From contig MWST01000018.1 of NCBI GenBank assembly GCA_002050235.1, positions 186,001 to 250,000 on the forward strand: a DNA stretch of 64,000 nt. Direction: 5' to 3'. The notes under the pieces are model-generated. The model made no database searches, was not told the DNA's origin, and was given only the letters and a program-made list of their open reading frames with translations. The translations under genes and the position numbers were made by a program. Source of the DNA: Polyangiaceae bacterium UTPRO1. GTDB taxonomy: Bacteria > Desulfobacterota > Binatia > UTPRO1. Positions 8,969 through 21,809 of this stretch are shown here, in pieces. The number at the start of each line of letters is the position of its first letter. Positions within the stretch are counted from its first letter, which is position 1.

Positions 8969-9769
8969 TCAGTCGCCGGGAAAGAGCCGCGCGGCGAAGC
9001 ACGCCTCGGCCGGCTTGCGGCGTCCGACGATGCGGACGCCAACCGACCGGCTGCGCGTCCCTACCATCTGGCGCACGAACTTGGCGCCCTTCGGCAGCTT
9101 CACCGACCAGCAGACGAGAATGTCCCGGCGTGTCTCCGCGCCGGGCGTCGCCCCCGCGACGTCGGCGGGGAGGCAGACCTTCGTCGGCTTCCGCACCAGA
9201 AACGGCTGGCCGCCCGGAAAGCCGTCGTCCACGATCACGACCGGCGGCGGCTCCGCGATCTTCGGCGCGCCCTTCGGCGACGCAATCGCGTAGCACTTGA
9301 ACCGATTCACTTCGACGGCGCTGTTGGTCGGATCATCGCTGAAGTCCGCGGGCGCGGTGGCTCCCGGCTGCGCCGGGGTCACGTCGAGCACGGAGGCGAG
9401 GGCGCCGAGCTCGAGCTGACGGGTGCCGAAGCGGTCGCTCACGCCGAGCGAGAAGGGCACGAGCTTCGGAGCCTTCTTCTCGTCCTTGATGGTGATCCCG
9501 ACGAGGTGGATGGTGTCGTGCGACCTCTCGCCGCCATCGAGTCTCGCCGGATTGCAGAGCGCCGCGAGTCGCCGCATCACGAAGCTGCGGTCGCCGAAGC
9601 GGTCGCGCACCTCGAGGTGCGCGCCGCTGATCGGCGCCATCTTCTTGGTCTTCGCCGCTCCCGCCAGGTAGCAGAGGAAGGAGTCGGGCGGATTTTCAGC
9701 CGCGCGCAGCGGCGCGGCCACGGTCAAGAGTACGGCGCCGATGACGACGACACGGATCGAGACGGCCAT
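8969..9769 (-). CDS. Exported protein with duplicated Cys-containing module
   Basis: ATG 9769 gives 266 residues with a signal peptide (IRVVVIGAVLLTVAAPLRA). The mature part is an internal duplication. Copy 1 begins FLCYLAGAAKTKK and runs through VRDRFGDRSFVMRRLAALCNPA. Copy 2 begins FKCYAIASPKGAPK and runs through VDDGFPGGQPFLVRKPTKVCLPA. Each copy has one Cys near its start and one near its end, suggesting a disulfide. The arrangement resembles lineage-restricted secreted proteins I would place near DUF7450, but this is not certain. Function unknown. An upstream in-frame extension to 9979 is Arg-rich and unlikely. Confidence 0.72.
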   Translation of the reverse strand: MAVSIRVVVIGAVLLTVAAPLRAAENPPDSFLCYLAGAAKTKKMAPISGAHLEVRDRFGDRSFVMRRLAALCNPARLDGGERSHDTIHLVGITIKDEKKAPKLVPFSLGVSDRFGTRQLELGALASVLDVTPAQPGATAPADFSDDPTNSAVEVNRFKCYAIASPKGAPKIAEPPPVVIVDDGFPGGQPFLVRKPTKVCLPADVAGATPGAETRRDILVCWSVKLPKGAKFVRQMVGTRSRSVGVRIVGRRKPAEACFAARLFPGD

Positions 9770-9860
9770 CGGGCGACAGTAATCGACCGCCTCACGATTG
9801 CCAACGCACCGCACACGAGCTCGGGAAGCGCCCGGCCGGACGCCGCCTCTCGAGCGCGCC

Positions 9861-11165
9861 TCAGAGGTAGCGAAGTCGCCTCGCCTCGGCAGCCAGCTCG
9901 TCGCGGAACTTCGGGTGCGCGAGGCCGATGAGCGCTTGCGCCCGCTCGGCCGTGCTCTTGCCCTTGAGGCATGCCGCACCGTACTCCGAGACCACCCAGT
10001 GCACCTCGGTGCGCGGCGTCGTCACCACTGCACCCGGGCGGAGCGTCGCCACGACCCGGGACACCTCGCCCTGCTTCGCCGTCGAGTAGAAGGCGATGAT
10101 CGACTTCCCGCCCCGCGACTCGAAGGCGCCGCGCGCGAAGTCGTGCTGGCCGCCGGTGCCGCTCCACTGCACCGGGCCCATCGACTCGGAGCAGCACTGG
10201 CCGGTGAGGTCGATCTCGATCGTCGAGTTGACGGAGACGAGCCCATCGTTGCGCGCGATGTTGGCGGGGTGGTTAGTGTACGACACCGGATGCGCCTCGA
10301 CGCCGGGGTTGTCGTCGAGGAAGTCGTACAGGCGGCGGGAGCCGGCGGCGAAGGCGAAGACGGCCTTGCCGGCGTGGAAGGTCTTGCGCCGGCCGTTCGC
10401 GACCCCGGCCGCAATGAGGTCGACCATCGGGTCGACGAACATCTCGGTGTGGATGCCGAGGTCCTTGTGGCCCATGAGCGCCCGCGCGACGGCGCTCGGC
10501 ACGCCGCCGATCCCGAGCTGGAGCGTCGCGCCGTCGGGAATCATCTCGGCGATGATCCGCCCCATGGCCGCGTCCTCGGGCCGGGGAGGCGACGCCGGGA
10601 GCTCCGCGAGCGGCGCCGAGCTCTCGACGAGCGCATCGACCTCGGAGACGTGCACCCAGGCGTCGCCGTGCACCCGCGGCATGTGCTCGTTCACCTGCGC
10701 GAGCACGAGTGCAGCGCTGTCGAGCGCGGCGCGCGCAGTGTCGACGCCGACGCCGAGGCTCATGTAGCCGTGGCGATCGGGGCGCGAGACGTGCAGCAGC
10801 GCCACGTCGATCTTCAGGAACTCGCGATAGATGCGCGGCACCTGGTGGAAGTACGCCGGCGCCGCGACCGCCGCCCCGGCGGCGAGCGCCGCGCGGTCGA
10901 CACCGCTGGCGAAGATCGAGCGCCAGTGAACGACGCCGCGGAGGTCGGGGGCGAGCGTCGACTCGGCCGACGCCGCGAGCGGTAGAAGCGAGGTCATCTC
11001 GAGGCGCGTGAAGCCGCCGGCGCGGGCGCGCGCCGCGATCGCCGCGAGCAGGGCCGGCGGCTCGCCGACCGCGTTCCCCTGCACCACGAAGGCGCCGTCT
11101 GGAATCATGGCGGCGGCAGCGGCGGCGCTCTTGAGCTTCGTACGATACTGATCGGCCGGAGTCAT
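9861..11165 (-). CDS. Acetyl-CoA hydrolase/transferase family (4-hydroxybutyrate CoA-transferase-like)
   Basis: This 434-residue protein has the two-domain CoA-transferase fold of the acetyl-CoA hydrolase/4-hydroxybutyrate CoA-transferase family. The N-terminal half has YFHQVPRIYREF and DVALLHVSRPDRHGYMSLG. The C-terminal half has LQLGIGGVPSAVA, SYTNHPANIARND and SVNSTIEIDLTGQ, whose Glu is the expected thioester-forming residue. It would move CoA between acyl-CoA and a carboxylate such as acetate; the exact pair is open. ATG 11165 is preferred because the longer form to 11204 lacks family similarity. It lies 92 bp upstream of the duplicated-Cys gene in the same direction. Confidence 0.85.
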   Translation of the reverse strand: MTPADQYRTKLKSAAAAAAMIPDGAFVVQGNAVGEPPALLAAIAARARAGGFTRLEMTSLLPLAASAESTLAPDLRGVVHWRSIFASGVDRAALAAGAAVAAPAYFHQVPRIYREFLKIDVALLHVSRPDRHGYMSLGVGVDTARAALDSAALVLAQVNEHMPRVHGDAWVHVSEVDALVESSAPLAELPASPPRPEDAAMGRIIAEMIPDGATLQLGIGGVPSAVARALMGHKDLGIHTEMFVDPMVDLIAAGVANGRRKTFHAGKAVFAFAAGSRRLYDFLDDNPGVEAHPVSYTNHPANIARNDGLVSVNSTIEIDLTGQCCSESMGPVQWSGTGGQHDFARGAFESRGGKSIIAFYSTAKQGEVSRVVATLRPGAVVTTPRTEVHWVVSEYGAACLKGKSTAERAQALIGLAHPKFRDELAAEARRLRYL

Positions 11166-11330
11166 GCCTACGCTTCGGAACGCACGCATCGTGCCTGCGG
11201 GCACGGACGCTCGTCAATGCAGAACACGCTCCACCACACGGTATGCACCATCATGGAGGCGGCGGCCGCCATCGGCGTCGGGCCGCTGCAGGCGGCGCCG
11301 TCGGTGCCGCGAAGCGCCTGACGGCAGTGA

Positions 11331-12053
11331 TCACGGGCCGCAGAGGCGGGCGACGAGCGCCGGTAGGGCCTGCTCGACCCGCAGCACGCGCGGCCCCAGC
11401 GACACCGCCGCCAGGCCCTGCCGCTCGAGCGCGTCGACCTCGTAGCCGATGAAGCCGCCCTCGGGCCCGATCGCCAGGGTCGCCGGCGCCGCGAGGTCGC
11501 ACGGACAGCGGCCGGCGGCCGGCGGATGGGCGACGAAGCCGCGCGTCCCGGCGACGATCGCCGGCAGCTCGTCCTCCACGAAGGGCTTGAAGCGCCGGTG
11601 CAAGGTGACCGCCGGCAGAACGGTGTCCCCGGCCTGCTCGAGTCCGAGCACGAGCTCCGCGGTAACGGCCGCCGCGGCGAGGAGCGGACTCTCCCAGTAG
11701 CTCTTCTCGACCCGCCACGCAGCGACCAGGCAGAGCCGCTTGACGCCGAGCGCCGCCACCGCCTGGAAGACGCGCCGCACGACCTTCGGCCGCGGCAGCG
11801 CCAGTACGAGCGTGAGCGGCGCGGGCGGCGGCGGCTCCCGATCGAGGACGACCGCGAGGTCGAGGCCGGTGTCGTCGATGCGCACCACCGTGGCACGGCC
11901 GAGCCGACCTCCGAGCACGCCCACCCGCAGCACCGTCCCTGCCGCCGCCCGGTGCACCGCGCGCACGTGGCGTAGGCGGCGGTCCGCCGCGAGCCGCACG
12001 ACCCCATCCGCCGCTGCCGCGAGCTCGCTCGGCGCGAGGAGGAGGGTGTTCAT
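11331..12053 (-). CDS. rsmE: 16S rRNA m3U1498 methyltransferase RsmE
   Basis: This 240-residue SPOUT methyltransferase has an N-terminal PUA-like part (HVRAVHRAAAGTVLRV) and the C-terminal knot signature AIGPEGGF followed by VSLGPRVLRVEQA. RsmE methylates N3 of U1498 in 16S rRNA with SAM. The family length is about 240-250 residues, so the gene is complete. A GGAGAGG ribosome site abuts ATG 12053. It is followed after 165 bp by the CoA-transferase; the spacer holds no gene I can support. Confidence 0.9.
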   Translation of the reverse strand: MNTLLLAPSELAAAADGVVRLAADRRLRHVRAVHRAAAGTVLRVGVLGGRLGRATVVRIDDTGLDLAVVLDREPPPPAPLTLVLALPRPKVVRRVFQAVAALGVKRLCLVAAWRVEKSYWESPLLAAAAVTAELVLGLEQAGDTVLPAVTLHRRFKPFVEDELPAIVAGTRGFVAHPPAAGRCPCDLAAPATLAIGPEGGFIGYEVDALERQGLAAVSLGPRVLRVEQALPALVARLCGP

Positions 12054-12120
12054 CCTCTCCGCCGGTGCGCTTGACGCCGCCGCGCGCTCTCCCGATGCAT
12101 CGACGGGCGGCCGAGCGCCG

Positions 12121-12531
12121 TCACCTACAGACGCCCGGGCGGCGGCGCCGGCACCGCGACGGCGGCGGCAGCGGCACCCGTACTGCCGTCGACGATGTCA
12201 GGAAGCCGCACCCCTCACGATCGATCCACACCCAGTAGCAGCGGACGCACGCGAGGATGCGCGGACTCAGGATGTCCGCGACCTCGGTGAAATTGTGCCG
12301 GCACGCCGGGCAGCGGAGCGCGGACGGGCGCCCCGCATGCAGCGCACTCTGCCAGAGATGGTTCACGAAAGGACGCGGCGCGAACCGCCGCAGGATCGGC
12401 AGCGTCAGCGCGCCGCCCCGACACCCCCGGCAGATCCACACGAGCCCTTCACGCCCCGCCCCGCGCTCGAGAACGTCGCCGCAGAGAGGACAGGGGAGCG
12501 CGTCGAGGCTGGCAATCGCGAACGGGCGCAC
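12121..12531 (-). CDS. Zinc-ribbon protein resembling the N-terminal domain of some rhomboid proteases
   Basis: From GTG 12531 the product is 136 residues with four cysteine pairs: CPLC..CRGC and CPAC..CVRC. The order CPLCG, W-CRGCRG, VNHLWQSA, RCPAC, CVRCYWVWID matches the metal-binding N-terminal region I associate with certain rhomboid-family intramembrane proteases and TFIIB-type zinc-finger proteins. No transmembrane protease domain follows, so this is a free-standing or truncated version. The C-terminal 25 residues are Pro/Arg-rich. The start is uncertain; reading on to 12717 adds a low-complexity Arg stretch. It may be in one transcript with rsmE. Confidence 0.55.
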   Translation of the reverse strand: MRPFAIASLDALPCPLCGDVLERGAGREGLVWICRGCRGGALTLPILRRFAPRPFVNHLWQSALHAGRPSALRCPACRHNFTEVADILSPRILACVRCYWVWIDREGCGFLTSSTAVRVPLPPPSRCRRRRPGVCR

Positions 12532-12741
12532 GGCCCGTGGTCGTAGCCTCGCGGCGGCGCCGCGACAACCCCGGAATCCCGGCGCCGCCCACGATCGCCG
12601 CGCGCTCCGCCGCGGCCGCTCCTGGAGTACGCCGCGGCATTGACCCTGGCTCCGGTGCGCGGCACCGTGCGCCTGCTGGCCCATGCCCGCGGCTCCCCTG
12701 ATCGACGAGCCGGCCACCCATCCGGGTCACAGGAGGACGTG

Positions 12742-12834
12742 ATGACCGAGAAGAAGCTGACGACGGCGTTCGAGCGCGGCGCCGCGGGCGCCGAGCCCGA
12801 CATCCGCGGCTTCGCGGTCGAGCTCCATACCTAG
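12742..12834 (+). CDS. Predicted 30-residue peptide
   Basis: ATG 12742 sits behind a near-perfect AGGAGG site (12731-12736) and opens a 30-codon frame ending at TAG 12834. The peptide starts MTEKKLTTAFERG and ends GFAVELHT; it is soluble, without a membrane segment or Cys. The strong ribosome site is unusual for such a short frame. It could be a small protein, a leader peptide for the membrane gene at 12966, or the remnant of a longer gene. I recognise no family. Confidence 0.4.
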   Translation: MTEKKLTTAFERGAAGAEPDIRGFAVELHT

Positions 12835-12965
12835 GCGGTGCGTCCCGTGATGCTCAGATGCGCCATATCGGCCATTGCTCGCAAGCCGACCCCGCATGCG
12901 GCAAAGGGGTTGCGCGAGCCCTGGGGATCGCGCTGCGCGATATTCCCAAGTGGAGAGCCGGCGGC

Positions 12966-13361
12966 ATGAACGAGCACCCGACGAGGCGCACCGGGCAACG
13001 CATCGCAGCGGCGATCGCGACACTGTTCGGAATCGTGACGCTCTTCGCCGGCAGTCGCGTGCTCCTGGGCTTCGATCCCGGCTACGTGGTCTTCCGGCCG
13101 TTGCTCCTCTACAACACGGCGATGGGGATCGCCTACCTGACGACGGGCGTCCTCATCTGGCGCCGCCTCGCCTGGGGCAGATTCGGCGCCGGAGCCATCT
13201 TCTTCCTGAACCTCGTCGTGCTGGCTGGCATCATCGCCGTCTTTCGCAGCGGCGGAGCGGTAGCCGTGGAGAGCCTGCGCGCCATGAGCTTCCGGACCAT
13301 CGTGTGGCTGGCCCTGTATCTCGCCACGACCCGCCTCGACCGACGGCGCGCGCCGGCCTGA
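12966..13361 (+). CDS. Small integral membrane protein
   Basis: ATG 12966 gives 131 residues with about four hydrophobic helices: IAAAIATLFGIVTLFAG, a LLLYNTAMGIAYLTTGVLI stretch, FGAGAIFFLNLVVLAGIIAV, and TIVWLALYLAT. The ends are basic, consistent with an inner-membrane protein with cytoplasmic termini. No catalytic motif is seen, and I know no function. A longer frame from 12858 exists but adds a Cys/His-rich stretch with no ribosome site. It converges on parE, 54 bp away. Confidence 0.7.
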   Translation: MNEHPTRRTGQRIAAAIATLFGIVTLFAGSRVLLGFDPGYVVFRPLLLYNTAMGIAYLTTGVLIWRRLAWGRFGAGAIFFLNLVVLAGIIAVFRSGGAVAVESLRAMSFRTIVWLALYLATTRLDRRRAPA

Positions 13362-13415
13362 CGGCGAGCCGCAGCCATCGCTGGAGCCTGCCCCGCGGCC
13401 GGAGCGGCGGCGGCG

Positions 13416-17664
<4,249 letters not shown>

Positions 17665-17759
17665 ACTGCCCTCCACTACCCCACCCGGCGGGAATCGGCG
17701 CGAATACTAGCAGCCTCGCGCGAGAAGGCGAGCCGGATCGGCGCACACGACGGCGTCGG

Positions 17760-18686
17760 TCACGAGCGTCGCGGCGCTTTGCCGGCCGTCAAAACCTTGC
17801 GCGCCGCCGCGAACTCGCGCCGGCGGGCGGGGTCCAGCACCGGGAAGTCCACTTCGAGGCTCTCCAGAGTGTCGACTATCGCCGCCGCGACCACGAGTCG
17901 CGTGAACCACTTGTTGTCGGCCGGCACGACGTACCACGGCGCGTGCGGCGTCGCGGTCGCGCGGATCGCCCGTTCGTAGGCCTTCTGGTAGGCGTCCCAG
18001 TGCTCGCGCTCGTGGACGTCGGCGATCGAGAACTTCCAGTTCTTCTCCGGGGCGTCGATGCGCGCCAGGAAGCGGCGCCGCTGCTCCGCCTTCGAGAGGT
18101 TGAGGAAGAACTTGCGAACCACGATCCCGTTGCGGTCGAGGTAGCGCTCGAAGCGCACGATGTCTTCGTAGCGGTGCTCGAAGACGTCGTCGTCGATGCA
18201 GCGCTTGGGCAGGTGCTGCCGTTCGAGCAACTCCGGGTGGACGCGCACCACCAGCACTTCCTCGTAGTACGAGCGGTTGAAGATGCCGATCATGCCGCGC
18301 GCCGGAAGCGCGCGCGTCGTGCGCCACATGTAGTCGTGGTCGAGCTCCTCGCTCGAGGGCTGCTTGAAGGAGGTGACCGAGCAACCCTGCGGGTTGACGC
18401 CCGACATCACGTGCTTGATGGCGCTGTCTTTCCCGGCGGCATCCATCGCCTGGAAGATCAGGAGCACGCCCCAGTGATCCTGCGCGTAGAGCTTCTCCTG
18501 GAGAGCCGCGAGCCGCTCGACGCCGCGCCCCAGGAGCTGCTTCGCATCCTCCCTCACCTCGTCCTCGAGCCCGGCAGTGTCGGCGGGGTCGCAGCGGGCG
18601 AGGCGGAAGCGCTTGCCTTCGTCGATGCGATAGCGCTTCGCCAAACGCCGCGCCTGCTTCGCGATTTCGTCCCGGGAGAGCGGCAT
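17760..18686 (-). CDS. ppk2: Polyphosphate kinase 2 family protein
   Basis: This 308-residue protein shows the PPK2 P-loop kinase core: Walker A FQAMDAAGKDSAIKHVMSGV, lid and Walker B region GIFNRSYYEEVLVVRVHPE, and DNKWFTRLVVAA near the end. PPK2 enzymes transfer phosphate between polyphosphate and nucleotides, mostly making NTP or NDP from polyphosphate; class cannot be fixed by eye, but the single domain and Asp after MDAAGK fit classes I/III. ATG 18686 fits the family N terminus (LSRDEIAKQARRLAKRYR). It lies 95 bp upstream of parC's opposite end and is divergent from the OpgC-like gene. Confidence 0.87.
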   Translation of the reverse strand: MPLSRDEIAKQARRLAKRYRIDEGKRFRLARCDPADTAGLEDEVREDAKQLLGRGVERLAALQEKLYAQDHWGVLLIFQAMDAAGKDSAIKHVMSGVNPQGCSVTSFKQPSSEELDHDYMWRTTRALPARGMIGIFNRSYYEEVLVVRVHPELLERQHLPKRCIDDDVFEHRYEDIVRFERYLDRNGIVVRKFFLNLSKAEQRRRFLARIDAPEKNWKFSIADVHEREHWDAYQKAYERAIRATATPHAPWYVVPADNKWFTRLVVAAAIVDTLESLEVDFPVLDPARRREFAAARKVLTAGKAPRRS

Positions 18687-18766
18687 CGTCGGTGATGCGT
18701 AGTTAGCAGGGTCGCGAATCCCCTTGCCAGGGGCTCGCCGCATTGCCGATCTGCGGATGCCGGCGT

Positions 18767-20107
18767 ATGGGTGGCGTCTTGCGCGATCGACGCCTCGATT
18801 TCTGGCGCGGGCTCTGCCTCGTCGACATGGTGCTCGTGCATCTCGTGCACGAGGGGATCCAGTTCGGTCCTCTGGCGCCGCTGATCATCGACTATACGCG
18901 CTTCGCCGCCGGCGGCTTCGTGTTCGTCGCCGGCGTCAGCGTCGGCATCGTCGCCGGCGTCGGCAGCGGCCGACCACTACGCCCCGCAACGATGTTCTGG
19001 AAGCGCGCCCTCTACCTTCTCGGGGTGCACTATGCGCTGACGGCGCTCGTCATCGTCGCCGAGACCGCGCGCGGCTGGCGTGCTCCGATCGCAGCGCCGG
19101 TCGAGCTCCTCCGCGACATAGTGCTCTGGCGCGTCGCCCCTCCGTACATCGACGTGCTGCCGCTCTACGTCGTCATGTTGGGAGTCACGCCGCTCCTGCT
19201 GGGCATGCTGCAGCGCGGCCTATGGCCGCTGCTGGTGGCGGCGAGCGGGGTCGCCTTCGTCCATGGGCGGCACGCGCCGACGGCATGGTCGCCGCTCGCC
19301 AGCGCCCAGTTCCCGTTCCTCTTGTGGCAGGCCTTCTTCGTAGCCGGGCTCCTCTTCAGCGTGATCGTGCCGCATCTCGACGCGCAGCCCCGGCGCTGGC
19401 GCGTCGCCTTCGCCATCGCCTGGCCGGCGTTCGCGCTCTTGACCGTGTTGGCGCACGGACCGGCGGCAGCGGCGTTCGCGAAGGTGCCGCTCACCGGCGC
19501 CGAGCTGGCGCGCTATCTCGCCGTGACGCTGGCCATGGTGACCGCAGCCGCGGTCTTCTGGCAGCGGATCCGTTCCTGGGCGTCGGTCGGCGTGGTCGCT
19601 GCGCTGGGACGGCGGAGCCTCGCCGTCTACGGCGGCCACGTATTCGCACAGATGGCGACGGTCGCGCTCGCGACGCCGCTCTGGTGGCTCGGCGCCGCGC
19701 AGGCGCTCGCGGTGGTCCCGATGCTCGGCTCCCTCTTCCTGCTGGCGCGCGCGCTCGACGCGTGGGATGCCGTCGAGCGTCCCGCGCTCGCGCTCCGCCG
19801 CATCCTGCGCGCCTGGGGAGCGCCCCCGGCGGGTGCAGCGATCGCGGCCGTCTTGCTATTCGGGCTCGCGAGCGGTCCGACGCGCGATCTGGACGCCGTA
19901 CCGGGCGAGGCCGCGGTCGACCGCATCGCCGACGCCGACCTCGGCGAGCCGGCTCTAGACCTCATCGACGTCCGCGCCGGGCAGGACGCCGACCCCGGCG
20001 CTCCCGCCGGCGACCCGGCCTCCTCGGCCGAAGAGCTGCCGGCGCCCGAGACCATGGAGGACGAGGCGCCGATCCAGAGCGGGTTCGGCGCCCCGCGCTA
20101 CGCCTGA
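18767..20107 (+). CDS. OpgC-like multipass membrane protein
   Basis: This 446-residue protein begins with RDRRLDFWRGLCLVDMVLVH, the signature of the OpgC branch of the membrane acyltransferase superfamily, and has roughly ten to eleven hydrophobic helices to about residue 370. OpgC succinylates osmoregulated periplasmic glucans; related proteins acylate other envelope glycans. A soluble Asp/Glu/Pro-rich tail of about 75 residues follows, which is not typical of the family. No glucan synthase gene is nearby, so the acceptor is unknown. ATG 18767 is preferred over an upstream TTG. It converges on efp with only 6 bp between. Confidence 0.72.
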   Translation: MGGVLRDRRLDFWRGLCLVDMVLVHLVHEGIQFGPLAPLIIDYTRFAAGGFVFVAGVSVGIVAGVGSGRPLRPATMFWKRALYLLGVHYALTALVIVAETARGWRAPIAAPVELLRDIVLWRVAPPYIDVLPLYVVMLGVTPLLLGMLQRGLWPLLVAASGVAFVHGRHAPTAWSPLASAQFPFLLWQAFFVAGLLFSVIVPHLDAQPRRWRVAFAIAWPAFALLTVLAHGPAAAAFAKVPLTGAELARYLAVTLAMVTAAAVFWQRIRSWASVGVVAALGRRSLAVYGGHVFAQMATVALATPLWWLGAAQALAVVPMLGSLFLLARALDAWDAVERPALALRRILRAWGAPPAGAAIAAVLLFGLASGPTRDLDAVPGEAAVDRIADADLGEPALDLIDVRAGQDADPGAPAGDPASSAEELPAPETMEDEAPIQSGFGAPRYA

Positions 20108-20113
20108 GGACGC

Positions 20114-20683
20114 CTACTTCGCCCGCGCGATGAACCGCGCCTCGCGCGTGTCTATCTGCACCATCTCGCCGGTCTCGAGATACGACGGCACCTGGACCAC
20201 CAACCCCGTCTCCAGCGTCGCCGGCTTCGTTTGCGCCTGGGCGGTCGCCCCCTTCACCGCCGGCGCCGTATCGACGACCTGGAGCACGACCGTGTTCGGC
20301 AGCTCGATCGAGATCACCTCGTCGTTGAATACGACCGAGCGGATGCCGCTCATACCGTCTTTCAAGTAGCCGGCGAGATCGCCGAGGTCGCCGACGCCGA
20401 GCGCGAACTGCTCGTACGAACCGGCGTCCATGAAGTGGAAGCGCTCGCCATCGCGATACAAGAACTGGACCGGCCGGAGCTCGACGTTCGGCTCCTCTAC
20501 CTTGTCGCCGCCGCGGAAGGTCTTGTCGAAGACCTGCCCGGTCCTCAGGTTCCGCACCCTGATCTTCGAGAGCGAACTCGCGCCGCGGGCCGAGGGCGAC
20601 TGCACGTGAACGTCGAGGATCACATAGGGCTCGCCGTCGATCTGGACACGGAGGTGGCGCTTGAAGTCGCTGGTGGAGATCAT
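20114..20683 (-). CDS. efp: Elongation factor P (Arg-loop type)
   Basis: From ATG 20683 the protein is 189 residues, the standard EF-P length, with all three beta-barrel domains and the C-terminal signature KPATLETGLVVQVPSYLETGE. EF-P binds between the P and E sites and rescues ribosomes stalled at polyproline. The tip of domain I reads QSPSARGASSL, with Arg33 where Escherichia coli EF-P has its modified Lys34. This ARGA-type loop resembles the EF-P-like protein YeiP/EfpL and some deltaproteobacterial EF-Ps. No EpmA, EpmB or EarP gene lies in the window. It is divergent from the gene at 20808. Confidence 0.9.
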   Translation of the reverse strand: MISTSDFKRHLRVQIDGEPYVILDVHVQSPSARGASSLSKIRVRNLRTGQVFDKTFRGGDKVEEPNVELRPVQFLYRDGERFHFMDAGSYEQFALGVGDLGDLAGYLKDGMSGIRSVVFNDEVISIELPNTVVLQVVDTAPAVKGATAQAQTKPATLETGLVVQVPSYLETGEMVQIDTREARFIARAK

Positions 20684-20807
20684 CGCCGGCGCTCTTAGCA
20701 CGGCGGGCGGCGCTCCGGCGAGATCGTCGCTCTCCGGATCCCAGGATCGCTGCTCCGCTGCGGCCGGGAGTTGCGCCCGGGCGACGCCTTCGCGTAGGGA
20801 GTCGGGC

Positions 20808-21809
20808 ATGGACGACGTCGAGCGGATCGTTCTCCCTGCCGACGACTCGATGCACGAGAACAGCGGCGAGGAGAACTTCAACGAGAGCGCGTACTACAAT
20901 TTCTTCGATCCGCGGCAGCGGGTCGGCGGCTTCGTGCGCCTCGGCAACCGCCCGAACGAAGGCTACGCCGAGATGACGGTCTGTTTCTACCTCCCGGACG
21001 GCCGGGTCGCGTTCATGTTCGAGCGGCCGGCGATCGCCAGCAACGCCGCCCACGACGCCGGCGGCCTCGAGTTCTCCGTACGCACGCCGTTCGTCGAGCA
21101 CCACATCACCTATCGCGGCCGGGCTTGCCTGCTGACGGACCCGCTCGCGATGGCGGACCCGGGCGCGGCCTTCGCCGCCAACCCCTTCGTCACCGTCGAG
21201 CTCGACGGACGATGGCTCGGCCTCTCGCCGGTCTACGGCGGCGAGCCGCGCCGCCGCGAAGGCGACCGGTGGGTGAGCATCCGCGCCGAGAGCGCCGATC
21301 AGGAGTTCGCGAAAGGCCACATCGAGCAGCACGGCAAGACGGTCGGGTCGCTCGCGATCGGCGGCGAGCGGTTCACGCTCGACGCGCCGGGCATCCGCGA
21401 TCGTTCGTGGGGACCCCGTTACTGGCAGGCGCCGCAATCTTACCGCTGGCTGACGATGAGCTTCGGCGAAGACCTCGGGGCGGTCCCGAGCCTCGTCGTA
21501 CAGCGCGACGGCCGCGAGATCCACGGCGGCTACATCTTCCGCGAAGGGCGCGACAACGACACGATCGTGCGCACCGAGGTCGCGAGCGAATATACCGGCG
21601 CGCAACGGCTGCACGATCGCCTCCGGGTTCGTGCCACGACGAAAAACGGCGAGGCGATCGAGATCACCGGCCAGGTGCTGTCGATGATCCCGCTCCGCAA
21701 CCGCCGCGGCGGCAAGGTAACGCGCATCGCCGAAGGCCTGACCGAATGGCGCTGGGGCGATCGCATCGGCTACGGCCTCGCCGAATATCTCGACCATCTC
21801 GCGGAATGA
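20808..21809 (+). CDS. DUF7064/DUF7065-like lipocalin-type protein
   Basis: This 333-residue soluble protein begins NESAYYNFFDPRQRVGGFVRLGNRPNEGYAE and contains RDRSWGPRYW around residue 200, a pattern I associate with the paired DUF7064/DUF7065 domains, which look like hydratase or lipocalin-type barrels. The RDxSWG motif is shared with proteins encoded beside terpenoid, steroid or aromatic catabolic genes, but no reaction is established. No signal peptide is present. Its stop overlaps the start of the SnoaL-like gene by four bases (ATGA), so they are translationally coupled and probably act on the same small molecule. Confidence 0.68.
   Translation: MDDVERIVLPADDSMHENSGEENFNESAYYNFFDPRQRVGGFVRLGNRPNEGYAEMTVCFYLPDGRVAFMFERPAIASNAAHDAGGLEFSVRTPFVEHHITYRGRACLLTDPLAMADPGAAFAANPFVTVELDGRWLGLSPVYGGEPRRREGDRWVSIRAESADQEFAKGHIEQHGKTVGSLAIGGERFTLDAPGIRDRSWGPRYWQAPQSYRWLTMSFGEDLGAVPSLVVQRDGREIHGGYIFREGRDNDTIVRTEVASEYTGAQRLHDRLRVRATTKNGEAIEITGQVLSMIPLRNRRGGKVTRIAEGLTEWRWGDRIGYGLAEYLDHLAE

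Noticed and set aside
11217..11321. A 34-codon plus-strand frame between the CoA-transferase and rsmE
   Set aside because: No ribosome site precedes it and the product is Ala-rich with no recognisable feature.
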